The translations under genes and the position numbers were made by a program. DNA of 64,000 nt, taken from NCBI RefSeq assembly GCF_030272615.1, contig NC_081407.1:262618574-262682573 (forward strand), written 5' to 3'. Positions 35,369-46,400 of the stretch are shown one piece after another (within the stretch, counting starts at the first letter, position 1; every line of letters starts with the position of its first letter). The notes beneath the pieces are model-generated. The model worked only from the letters and a program-made list of their open reading frames with translations. It was not told the origin of the DNA and did no database searches. This DNA is from Cryptomeria japonica. Its lineage: Eukaryota; Streptophyta; Pinopsida; Cupressales; Cupressaceae.

Positions 35369-38047
35369 GGTGGATTCAATGGGAAAATTTAGGCCAATAA
35401 GTCTATGTAACTTTTTCTATAAGATCATATCTAAAGTTTTGACTACTAGAATTTTGGCTATCCTCCCCTTCATCATCTCTAAGGAGCAGAAAGGTTTTGT
35501 TCCTAGCAGGCAGATTTTGGACTCTATCATTCTTGTGCATGATAATATTCATTCCCTTAATGCTTCTAATAAAGAAGGATTTTTGATAAAGTTGGATCTA
35601 GCGAAAGCTTATGATAGAGTAGATTGGCAAGTTCTTTTCATAATCATGGAGGCTTTTGGATTTGATGAGAAGATAATCAAAATTATTAGAGAGTTGATCT
35701 CCACTCCTATGTTCTCAATTCTCATTAATGGATCTCCTACTAAATTCTTTAAATCGTCAAGGGGGCTCAGACAAGGAGATCCCATATCTCCTATTCTTTT
35801 CACCATCTTGGTGGAGAGCATGAGCAGATTGATCCAAAAATTGAAAGTGAAAAAAATCATCAAAGGCCTTCAACCTTCCTCTGCTAATGACTTTTGTTCT
35901 CACCAATAGTTTGTTGATGATACTATCCTAATGGGATATTCGTCTATTAGGGAGGCTGCTACCTTTAAAAGTGCTCTTAATTCTTATTCTTTGGCTGCTA
36001 GCTAGCAAGTCAATTGGGACAAATTGGCTATATACTTCATGAATACTCCGGTCATAAGACAACAGAGAATTCATAAAATTATTGGTTGCAAGGTGGAAAT
36101 GCTTCCATCCACCTACTTGGGTCTCCCCTTGGGTTTAGTTCCCCCAAATTCCTTCTGGAATATGCTTATTGACAAACTCAACAAAAAACTTGCTGGATGG
36201 AAAGGATCCATTTTATCTCAGGCTGGGAAGTTGTAGCTTCTTCCAGCTACTCTCCAGAATCTCCCTGTTTATGCTCTCAGACTATTTGGTATCCCGACTA
36301 AATTTTTTAAAGCATTAGAAAGAATCTAGAAGAGATTTCTATGGTCAGGGGTTGAAGAAAAAAAGAGAATATCCTTGGTTTCTTGGGATAAAGTGTGTAA
36401 ACCAAAGAGCAAAGGAGGGCTTGGGATTAAAGCTTTAAAAACTTTTAATAAAGCTCTCCTTGCTAAACAAATATGGAGAGCTTATGACATCAAGAAAGAT
36501 TGTAACTGGATTTGGTTTGACAAATATATTCAGAATCAGCCTCTCCAGGATCTCCTCAACTCTGAAGACATCCCTGTTGGGTCCTTCATTTGGAATAGTA
36601 TTATCAAATCCATAAAAGTGGCCAAGGTTGGAGCTGGATGGGTCCTTGGAAAAGGTGACAAAATAAGGTTTTGGGAGGATACTTGGATGAACAATGAACC
36701 TCTCTTTGAGCAAGGCAGTAGTTGATTTATTGAGGAATGTAAAAGGAGGTTTGGACCTATGGTGTGTGACTACTGGAAGGAGAACAAATGGGTTAGGCTT
36801 GATGTTATATATGCTGGATTTTCCCTACTCTAGCAGGAGTTGCTATCTTTTTCTATTAACAAACTCTATGATGATGTTTTTCTCTGGAAGAGTAATCCTA
36901 GAGGTGACTTCACGGTTGCTTCAGCCTACAATAATACTTTCACTCAGACTAGTAACCCCATTTGGGGTAAAGTTTGGAATAGAATTCTTATCCCTAAAGT
37001 CAATATGTTCCTTTGGCTTGCTACTCACAATAGGATCCTTACTATTGACAATTTGGTCCGAAGAGGTTTCATGTTCCCTAACAGGTGCAAGCTCTTCCAG
37101 AAAGAGGAAGAATCAGTTGATCATCCGTTTTTCCTTTGCTCCTTTACCTAGGAAATTTGGAGTAAGTTTTGGGTGAAATAGAAAATTGATTGGGTCATGC
37201 ACAAGAGTCTCAAGGAAATTATCTGGCAATGGTCGTTCCCCACCAATTGTCCTCCTATCAAGAACCTTTGGTCCCTGATCCTCCCCATGACTTGATGGGG
37301 AATCTGGAAAGAGAAAAATAACAGAATATTTAGGGAAGCTAAGTGCACCACTCAGGCGGTCTTTGAAAAAATTTATAGGGCTATAAAAGAAAACATAAAT
37401 ATTCCTCACAGGAACAATAAACAATGGTTTTTTACTGATATGAATGAAATTGAAAAAGGCATCCTTACTGAATGGAACTTAATACACAAAGTTTGTAGAT
37501 CTGACAATAAGAATAGGAGAGATAATATTGTTTGGCGATTTCTTGATCATGAATGGATAAAGGTGAATTTCGATGGGGCGGCTAAAGGCAACCCTGGGAA
37601 GTCTAGTGGTGGAGGAGTCATTAGAAATGCTCAAGGTATCTGTATTGCTGCCATTGCTTCTCCTTTTGGGTTCCAAAATAATCATGTGGCTGAAGCTCTG
37701 CCATGCTAAAACGCCTCTAGCTTGCTCAGGGATTCAAATTTTAAAAAAATTGGCTGGAAGGGGACTCCCTAAATATCATCCAAGCCCTTAAAGGTACTAG
37801 TTCTGTTTCTTGGAATATTACTAACTTAGTTGAAAGTGCTAAAAAATTATTAAATGACTATGTTAGTATTATCATAACTCACACTCTAAGAGAAGGCAAT
37901 AAGGTTGCAGACCTTTTAGCTAATGAAGGGGTCAATTTAGAGGTGGGGGTTAAATATATTGGAGAGACCCATTGTAAAAGGGATGTTAGAGAACAATTAT
38001 TATTTGATCACATCAATGGTCAAGTTAAAATTATGATTATCTTCTAA
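35369..38047 (+). pseudogene. LINE polyprotein, 3' part: RT, zf-RVT, RNase H
   Basis: Resumes exactly where 27470 stops: joining across the LTR element and one TSD copy restores IPKVAGVDSMGKFRPISL, the usual RT motif. Seen: DLAKAYDRVDW, LRQGDPISP, and the catalytic box with a stop just before FVDDTILMG (35910); GLGIK thumb region; zf-RVT (about 36900-37140, VWNRILIPKVNMFLWL); RNase H (VNFDGAAKGNPG at about 37563 to LREGNKVADLLANEG at about 37885-37930). Stops: TAG 35907, 36003, 36234, 36327, 36831, 37149 and 37179; TGA 36723 and 37293. A frameshift near 37700 lies inside RNase H; after it the frame reads on to TAA 38045. The element is inactive both by decay and by the insertion. Confidence 0.92.
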
Positions 38048-38321
38048 GGTCTGGATTTCAAAGATAGAGTTTGGGGGCAGATGAACTGTTAGTTAATGAT
38101 TGCTTTTAGGCATCGGTTATATGATCAAATGTGTGATGGGGATTATAATAATAAATGCTGGTTTTGTGCGACCATTAACATTAGCTTTAAAACTATGGAA
38201 GGGACTCTATTCTGTTATTCCAGAATTTTACACAAGAAATTATGGTTAAACCTACGGATTGTGAGATACACCTTTGGGTACTTCTACTTGCTATTCAAAA
38301 TGGGAGGTAACTTAAATAGGA

Positions 38322-39913
38322 ATGAGTCCCCTGGCTATGAAAACTAGAAGAGTGAACGAAAAGTATGGAGGAGGCTTCATAGATATGGTTTCACCTACTA
38401 TATGGAAAAGATGCATCGAAGCAGAAATTTTGTGTCACATGGCTTTGCTAGGGGCTAGAACAACAACAGAGTCACATTGTTCGGGGAGACATGGAAAATT
38501 GATGAGGATCTAGTTGCGGAGGTCATGGGTCTTCAGAAGGAGGGCACTAAATTCTATAGAGACCAGAAGTATGTTGCTGAAGTGTTTAAAAACTTCCCAA
38601 AATCAGAGGATGAGAAGGCCAAGCTTGTCAAGAAAGACAACATCTCCTACTACCTTCCCCAGTAGGTAAATTCCTTTTGGCAGAAAGTTTTAAGGGTTTT
38701 GATGGAGTTTCTCACAATAGATGGTAGATTTACTAGAATCTATAACTATCATTTTGCAATTCTTAATCACTTCCGACATGGGGTTAAAATCTCCCTGCCC
38801 TTTTACTTAGCGTCTTCTCTGAATGAGACTTTGGCTGATCACGCTAAAAAGCCTAATTCTTACCCCATAGCCCATCAGGGGCTTATCTTGCTTATTTATG
38901 AATACCTGAAGGAAAAAGCTAGGGCTAGCAAGGATGATCACCTGGTTACTAATGCACATGTTTCTGAGAGTTGTAAAGATTCTGAGTCAGATGAGGATCA
39001 GTCTAATGCCCCTACCCATAAAAAATGGAGAGCTGATATAGATAATGTGGAAACGGAGGTGCATTGTGATTTGGAGAAGGAAAAGGGGAAGGATAGTGAG
39101 ACAAAAATGGAGAGTGAGAAGGATGAGAACGTTAGAGAAGAGGAAGAAGGGAAAAAAGATGTCAATTCTGAAAACCCTTATTCTAACCCTATGTGCTCGA
39201 ATAGTAGGAATGTTGCCCTGAACTCTATGGAGGAAGACAACCCTAATTCTGCAGGCACTGAGCAGGGTAGGGATTCAGCGAATACTATTTTCAATACTGC
39301 CTGTAATTGTACTCTGTAATCCTTCAACTTCCAGAAATGGGTTATTGACAACATTACTAGCATTCAAAGCAAATAGAGGGACCTAGAAAATAAGATACAC
39401 AATTTGATTAAGGAAACAAATTCGGGGAAAAAGAATGAGGAGATGGAAACCAATGAAGCTGAGGAGGAAATTGAAATGGAGGAATGGTTGGAAAAAGACT
39501 TGATAAAAAGGGATTTGAAACATCTGGAGGATGTTATCAGAATTGTAAAAGAATAGGCTGAGGAGGATAAAGGTAACATCATCACTCAGGTTGCTCGAAC
39601 TGAGAAGGCTTTGAAAATATTCATGAACCACAGTCTTGAGGTATTAAGAGTTTCGTCCCATAATATGAATGCCTTGGTGGATCACTTAGAGAGGAAAAAT
39701 CAGGATAAGAACTTGGTAATCATTGAAGATGTACCGACCTCCAGCTCCATTCATCAAATCTCTAGGCAAAGGACTAGGCAGAACACCACTGAGATGGAGA
39801 CCAAAATGAAAGACATCTAGTTGAAATAGGAGAGCAATGATCTGAGAGAAGCTGCTAAGGCTATGATTCTTTTGGTTCAGAATGCTGAGGAGTCTATAAA
39901 AGTTTTCATTTGA
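38322..39913 (+). pseudogene. Third ORF of the LINE, unknown function
   Basis: Lies after RNase H and before the LINE 3' end, inside the TSDs. Starts near ATG 38322 (VNEKYGGGFIDMVSPTIWKR) and switches frame near 38470 into VTLFGETWKIDEDLVAEVMGL. It continues as a globular part (RIYNYHFAILNHFRHG, SLPFYLASSLNETL), an acidic Lys/Glu-rich linker (about 38990-39160) and a long C-terminal coiled coil, ending TGA 39911. Stops: TAG 38663, 39374, 39554, 39818 and 39827; TAA 39317. Plant L1-type LINEs normally end after RNase H, so this is an addition. The layout (globular, charged linker, coiled coil) is loosely like ORF2 of the LTR element, but I cannot show homology by eye. No catalytic motif seen; family not recognised. 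Confidence 0.65.
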
Positions 39914-40089
39914 TATGTAAAGCTGGGTTTTGGATGCCAATTTCTTATTGGCTCTTTGCTTTCTTTTGGTCCTAGCTCCTAGTTTTTGTGCTGGTTTTTT
40001 GCAGTTGTTTTGTCTTGTTTCTTTCTTGGTCATCTTTCATATTGTAAGCGGGTTTCAGGTCCCTTAAAACTTGTTTTTTCTTAATCAAA
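39914..40089 (+). other. LINE 3' UTR
   Basis: T-rich 3' UTR ending in CTTAATCAAAA next to the TSD (40090-40106). There is no long poly(A); the A-rich end is short, as in many plant LINEs. Confidence 0.65.
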
Positions 40090-40106
40090 AACATAACTAA
40101 TAACAT

Positions 40107-41179
40107 TAATTGTAAGAAATGGGTGACATCACTTATGTCATTAAAACTCTACAATTAGATAAGTAGTGTCGTCCACGTCATTAATCAGGATATACAAAGG
40201 GGCGAATGGATCTAGGAAGTATGGTTGTGATGAGGATATGACATCATTAATGTAAACAACAATGTGAGACAATACTAAATATAAACATTTTTTTTATTAG
40301 TGTTTCAGTTGAGTCTTGACTTATTAATATTTTTAGGCATTACAAACACTTTTTGTTATCTAGATTTCTAATTAATTTCAAATAGAAAATATATTAAATA
40401 ATTATATCACACTTTTATTGATAGGATCTCCTCCCCAACTCATATAAGATAAGAAGTGAAAGTGTTGCAATAAAATTGTCTTTTTAGAAAGTTTAGGCCC
40501 CATTTCTTTGTATGTGTTTTTCAATGAGAAAATAGAAGAAACATATGCAAGAATGTGTTGAAGATTTTAAGAGACACAAAATAAATGATCAAGATCAACT
40601 TGCTAGTGTCATTTGATATTTAAGCTTTATATTGATAATTTTAATGATTAATATTATTTTATTTGATAAAAAATAACATTAAATTTTAAATTGAATTACA
40701 AATGGTGATACGTCATTGGTTGATATGATGTAGGAAGGAGTTTTAGTTAGGGTAAGTGCACCAAGATGTGGTACCAAAAAGGTGCCACTTTTTATCTTTT
40801 CATAAAAATGCATCATTGGCATGAAATGGTCATTCAAACCTTTCGGTTGGATGCCCAAGGAAAATCTAACCCAAAGGGTTGGTGCTTTTTAATGAAAACT
40901 ATTTGGCGAGCACCAAATATGGCACTTGTCAAATTAAAAATTTATACTTTTCACATTTAGCGAGCACCAAATTTGGTGCTCACCAAATGTTCTACATTGG
41001 TAAATTGTAGATGTCGTGAATGGGAAAATGTTCTACTTTGTTCCTTTCTTATACTTTAAGTTATATTTTATTTATATATGGGAAAGATTTTTGACAGTGA
41101 TTTGAGATCTCTAAAAGTTGTAATGTATATTCTAGGTTTTAGAAGATCATATAATTTTTAGACTTAGTCAAATTTCACT
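40107..41179. other. AT-rich spacer with palindromic motif
   Basis: No gene seen. A perfect 20-bp palindrome GAGCACCAAATTTGGTGCTC lies at 40962-40981, with related GCACCAAA words at about 40909 and 40981. It may be a remnant of a small inverted-repeat element. Confidence 0.4.
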
Positions 41180-42398
41180 CAACAAAATGCTCCTATCAAC
41201 TTTTTCTCTCTCTTTATCTGACTCTCTTTATCTCCCCTGAAATCTAGACCCATAGATCTCTTTCTATCACTCTTTCCATGTCCCCTTCCTTCCTCTCTCT
41301 ACCCTAAATTCCTCTGTCACCCCCATATCTATCCCTCCCTCCATCCCCCTCTCTTATTCTCTCTCCCTTTCTTATTGTTTCTCTCCCCCCTCTCTCTATT
41401 CTCTTGATTAATACATCTCCTTCCCATCCTCTCTTTCCCATCCATAGGTCTCTCCTTCGCTCCATCCCTACCTCTCTACCTGTCCCTCCCTATCTCATTA
41501 TCAACCTCTCTCCCTCCATATCTCTCTCACTCTATCTCTCCCCTAAGTCTCTCACCTTATTTCCATAGGCTCTAAATTTATATCTCTCCCCTCTCTAGTT
41601 ATTTACCTCCCTTTCTACCTTTCTCCTTGCCTCCTTACCCCTCTTTCTCTCTTTGTAAACTTCGCTCTCTCCCTCACCTTTATATCTCTCCCCTCGCCAG
41701 GTCTCTCAAGAATTCACTATCTACCTCTCCCTCCCTCCCTCCTTATGCCTCACTTTCTCTTTGTTCTTATCACTCTTATTTTCTCTCTCCCTCCCCTCTC
41801 TCAGTCATCACTTCTCCCTACCTTGTATAGATTTTAGGGAATATAGAGTATGATATAGGGTTTAGGTATAGGGTTGAGGATATAGAGTTTAGAGTTGAGG
41901 GTATTGGTATAGGTTTTGGTGTAGAAGATTGATGATACAAGGTTTAATGTACATATAATTGAGGATATTACCCATATTGATACTTTCCTTTCTATCTCTC
42001 TCTCTCACACTTCTATCCCCTCTCTAGGTCTCTCCCTCTCTATTCCCTCTCTCCGTCGTCTAGATTTATCCCTCCTACCTCTCTCTCTCTCCCTCTGTCC
42101 CCTTTCTATATTTATCCCTCCTTCCCTCTCCACCTCTATACCTCTCCATCCATGTCTCATTAGGCACCTCTCTCTATGCCCCTCTATGTATATCTCTCCT
42201 TTCTCTCCCATATAGGTATCAAACCTCTCTCACCCTCTAGATATCTCACCTCTCTATCTATCTCCGCTCTATTTCTCTCTCTCTCTCTCTCTCTCTATCC
42301 ATTCTCTATCCATCACCCTTTACCCCTCTCCCTCTATAAACTCTCCCCTTTGCTTCTCTCTCCCCTCACCTCTTTATCTCCCCTAAACTCTAGACCTC

Positions 42399-42493
<95 letters not shown>

Positions 42494-42737
42494 ATGCATC
42501 TCCTTCCCTCCATCTTTACCCCTCTACCTATCCCTCTTTTTATCATTACCTACCTCTCTCTCCCTCTCTATCTCCCTCACCTCTATCTCGCCACCCTAGG
42601 TCTCTCACCTCTCTCTTTCTAGGCTCTATATTTCTCACCTCTATATCTCTATCCTCTTTAATTATTTCCTCTCTGCCTCCTTACCCCTCTTTCTCTCTTA
42701 TTTTCTTCTCTCTCCCTCACCTCTCACCTCTTGCCTC
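41180..42737. repeat. 1.5-kb pyrimidine-rich (CT/CCT) low-complexity tract
   Basis: Plus strand almost entirely C and T, built of CTCTCC, CCCT and TATCTC words, interrupted at about 41826-41985 by a TAGGGTTTAGG-type AT/G-rich piece. It contains a pure (CT)n run (next entry). Leu/Ser and Arg/Glu open frames here are composition artefacts. Confidence 0.9.
42402..42490. repeat. (CT)n microsatellite
   Basis: About 44 uninterrupted CT units inside the pyrimidine-rich tract. Confidence 0.95.
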
Positions 42738-43394
42738 TAGTGGATGACCTAATTGTTTATGGTTGAGGGTTTGTATATATATGATGTAAGATCTCATTGT
42801 AGATCATATGGATATGGTATGAGATATGCATGTAATGTGTGAATAATGAAATATTAGTCAGGTAGAGGATTTGGTTGATCAGTGGAGATCGAGTTGGGTT
42901 TATGTAAGAGGATTTAGTCCTCTGGTATTGAGCTTAACCAAAACTATACTCGGGTATAGGAGATGTTATCTTTGCAGTTCATTCATTTTTTTGGATTGTA
43001 GTCTGGATTTCTATGTAGTCAGTGAGACTCCTTTTGTAATGAGCAGTGCGCTATAGGCTATTGGCCTTTCTGCAAGTGCAGACCCCTCAATTATAATTCA
43101 CATACTTACTGCAAAAGTATTATCTGACTGTGGGTAGGCTTCCCACCGTGGTTTTTCCCTTGACCATGTTTTCCATGTATAAATCTTGGTGTCATGTGGA
43201 TGGTATTTATTCTTTGATTATCGTTTATGCTTAATTGGTTTAACTTCTATTCCGACATTTGGTTTAAGAATTTTGATATTAATATTTTGGGTTCTGGTAT
43301 TAAAGTTTTAATTGCTAAATGTTTTGGTAATTTGTGACAACTGATTCACCCCCCCCCCTCTCAGTTGTCTTCCGATTATTTGAATTGTCTAACA
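42738..43394 (+). mobile_element. Family B LTR, 5'-truncated
   Basis: Matches the solo LTR 1276-1571 plus 9218-9570 without the nested Copia, which independently confirms the original uninterrupted LTR. Ends GTCTAACA, then a degenerate primer site (43395-43408, TGGTATGAGACC compared with TGGTATCAGAGC). The 5' part is replaced by the CT-rich tract. Confidence 0.85.
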
Positions 43395-43452
43395 ATTGGT
43401 ATGAGACCTTTGGTCCTCTCGGTAGAAAGATTAACCACTTGAGGAAGATCCT

Positions 43453-43835
43453 ATGGCAACTAACAGTTCAAGTTCATCTAGTTCATCTGGAGCTATCTTT
43501 TGGAGAGATATTCCTAGTCTTGATGGAACAAATTACATGGTATGGAAGATTCAGATGGAGACTCATCTGAGATGTCTTGGCAAGGAGATTTGGGAGATCA
43601 CACAGAATGGTGTTACACCTCATAATCCAGTATTTGGCAATCCTCCTCAAGAGATTGAGAATGATTGTAGAGCAAGAGAGGCCCTCTTGTGTGTACTTTT
43701 TGATAAACAAATAATGGGATTAACTGACAAATCATCTGGAAAGGTTATATGGGATAAGTTGGAGACTCTTAATGAATGTGACCCTACTGTGAAGATTGCT
43801 AAACTTTATGGTTACCTTTTAAAAGAGAGTAGAAT
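43453..43835 (+). pseudogene. Copia gag fragment of family B
   Basis: Starts MATNSSSSSSSSGAIFW and shows the Copia gag N-terminus (LDGTNYMVWKIQMETHL, then WDKLETLNECDPTVKIAKLYG). Directly downstream of a family B LTR and primer site, so it is the 5' end of an internal region. Similarity to gag ends near LLKES, where a minus-strand LINE begins; zinc knuckle and everything after it are missing. The open frame itself runs on to TAG at 43867 through LINE sequence. Confidence 0.8.
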
Positions 43836-46400
43836 AGAACTGAGTAGCCTCATGAGACAGAGCTTGTAGAGAAGTCAATTTAATGCCCTTCATATTCACC
43901 AAAGAGGAAATATAACCCCTATTTTGACGAGCTTGCACCAAATTATGAAAGAAGGTGGTATTCTTGTCACCTTCCCGAAGCCAATCAATATGGGCTTTTT
44001 GCTTCCAAAAAATATCCTCACAAAGTTCCCACTCTAATTTCCTCACAACCTAAGACTCCACTCTTCCCAAATCCTTTGAGAAACCATAATCTCAAATTTG
44101 TTGTGTGATAACATCCAGACATGCTTGAACATTCCTCTTCCTAGCGTGAAGATTACCAAATCACAACCTATTCCATCTCTAAAGATGAAATTTGACAAAC
44201 TACAATTGCCTAACAAAAGATTACATAGTAGTACCATATGCAGAGCCACCATCTCTCCACCATTGAGCCATTAAGTCATGAAGGGAAGAGTCATGAAGCA
44301 ACATAAGTTGAAACTTGAAAGGAGGATTTTTAGGAACTGAAACAATAGTAGATAAAATTTGATTGGCCAATGATCAAAGACCCTCCAATCAAGAGTACAC
44401 AAGATACCACCAACCCAAAAATAGGAAACAAGAAACCTATCCAACCATTTAGATGTAGCTTTATCTCCACACCGTCGATTATTCCAAGTGAAGATCCCAT
44501 TAGATGGTTTAATAGAAATTAAACTTAGGAGGTCCATGTTCTCATGAAAAAGATCACAGAAAGGACCCAATTGAGTCAACTCCCCCGCTTTCTCCTCCAA
44601 ACTTAAGACAAAATTAAAATCACCAACTAAAACCCAAGGAAGAAAAGGAGTGCACGATCTAACATACCTTATATGAGACCAAAGAAAAGTTTTTCCATGA
44701 AAAATGATCGGGGCATAGACATTAGTAACCAAAATAATCTCTCTAGATTCCAAACTAGAGGTGACCATAGAAAGAGAAGAATGGCTAGAGATCCACTAGA
44801 GTGGAACAATATTTTTCGGGTCCCAAAAGAGAGCCAAACCTCTAGAACAACCCATAGAACCAATGTACTAACATTGACCATATCACCAGATACTTGAAGC
44901 ACATTGAAGCATGAAAGCAATGAAAAGCTTAGTCTCCCGAACACAGAAGATATTTGGAGGAATGAACTACAACCAAATTAGGAATAGCCTTTTGTAGAGG
45001 GATGTCATTCAACCCCATAACATTTAAAGAGAGAATAATCATTAAAGAGATGGGGGGAAGTGAGCCTCAATGGGATTGATAGTCCCAAATTCCATCAACA
45101 ATTTCCCAACTAATTTAATCTTCTACTGATCCTTTTTGTGACCACCTTTCAAGGAATTATCATTTAAATAACCCTTCTTAAGGGGACTTTGCTACAAACC
45201 AAAAGCTTGAGAAGACCCTCTTCCTTACCAGATACCAACACCTCCTTAGCCAAATTTGCCAAGACAATATCATCTTGCAAATCTGTAGGGCCGCTTGGAT
45301 CTCTTGAATTAGGACCATTGGGGGACACTCGTTGCTACACACCAGTAGTAATCCCCTTCTCATGCACAACATCCACATCCATACTAATAACTCTAGAGGA
45401 AAATTCCACTAAAATCCCTTCCTGTACGACCAAAGTGTCCAACAACTCAAACTGGTTGAAGCCCTCATCATTCTGACTATCCCTATAAGACCTCTTATGT
45501 CCTCTCCCCTTAACATGGGGCTTGGCAAGCATAAAACCATCCTTATTGGGGCCACCATCTTTCATAGAGGTTTTTCCTTTGTCCCCTTTATCCACCTTTG
45601 GATTTGAGGAAGAAGGAGAACCACTAGCCGCCTTATTAACCCTAGGACATCGATGTTAAAGTTGTCCATACTAATGGAAAATTTGGCATAAAAAAGGAAG
45701 AGACTCATAACCTAATTGTTGAGCCCATGATGAAGAGAAGAAATATATTTCCAAAGAATCCGACAATGGATTATTCAAGTCAATCTCAACACAAATACGA
45801 GCAAAAGTAATAACCTTTTTCTCAAGGGTTTGTTGAGCTTTTGCAACCAGCTTCGTAAGAAGAGTGAAAATCTGTTGCAAAATATCCTCTCTCCAAAACT
45901 CCAAAGGAAGCTGCAATAGACAAACCTAGACAAGAACCCTCGAGGGTAATAATTCTTCCAAATTGAAACCCACATGCTAGGGTTTAATGAGTAGGCCCAC
46001 ATGATTGTAAGAGTAGGGTCCTACCTCAAAAACATGATTATGAACAAACATGCAAGAAAAAATAACCATGAAATAGTTGTTCACAACCAACATAATCTCC
46101 ATATCCCCCTCAACCTACCAAGAATGACAAATCTAGGCTTCCAACGTCGACAAAGAAATATAGATCCCAATAAATTTGCATATCAAAGCATGTTTGTTCT
46201 AGTAAGCGACAACGTCCAAAACCGATTCAGGAGGAATGACCAGAACTGGACGATCCTAACTCCTCGACAAACATCCATTCACTTTCCTAAGTTTGGAGCC
46301 CTCACCCACACAAAAAATATTTTGACGACCTTGCATGCACACCCGAAGAAGAACCATAAGGCGACACACCACTAGCCACCATCAAACTAGAGGAAATTTG
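43820..46400 (-). pseudogene. Decayed LINE, minus strand, lacking most of RT
   Basis: Read on the minus strand in order: weak DUF4283-like part and CCHC remnant (46000-45640, FWREDILQQI and PFLCQIFH); charged linker (45595-45180, HKRSYRDSQNDEG); endonuclease (about 45000-44300, VTNVYAP, WVLVGDFNFVL, WLDRFL; the usual SDH-type end is DHWPI); then the pre-RT region (44046-43822, WLREGDKNTTFFHNL). It stops there: RT, RNase H and the 3' end are absent. Several frameshifts and stops. It abuts the truncated gag at about 43820-43835. Loss of the 3' rather than the 5' end points to deletion, not to incomplete reverse transcription. Confidence 0.75.

Larger units (their letters stand above)
24287..40089 (+). 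mobile_element. LINE (L1-type) with a third ORF, split by an LTR element
   Basis: Bounded by an exact 17-bp TSD. After removing the nested LTR element (27471-35363 plus one TSD copy) the LINE is about 7.9 kb. It holds a long fused frame (DUF4283-like, zinc knuckle, endonuclease, RT, zf-RVT, RNase H), then a separate downstream ORF (38322-39913), then a short 3' UTR ending TTGTTTTTTCTTAATCAAAA without a long poly(A). The left edge lies only about 35 bp before the first ATG, so the 5' UTR is short or slightly truncated. Because the TSD lies beyond the third ORF, that ORF arrived as part of this LINE. Confidence 0.9.

Noticed and set aside
42176-42622. 148-codon Leu/Ser-rich frame and minus-strand Arg/Glu repeats
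   Set aside because: Direct products of the CT-rich tract and the (CT)n run; no start context or domain.
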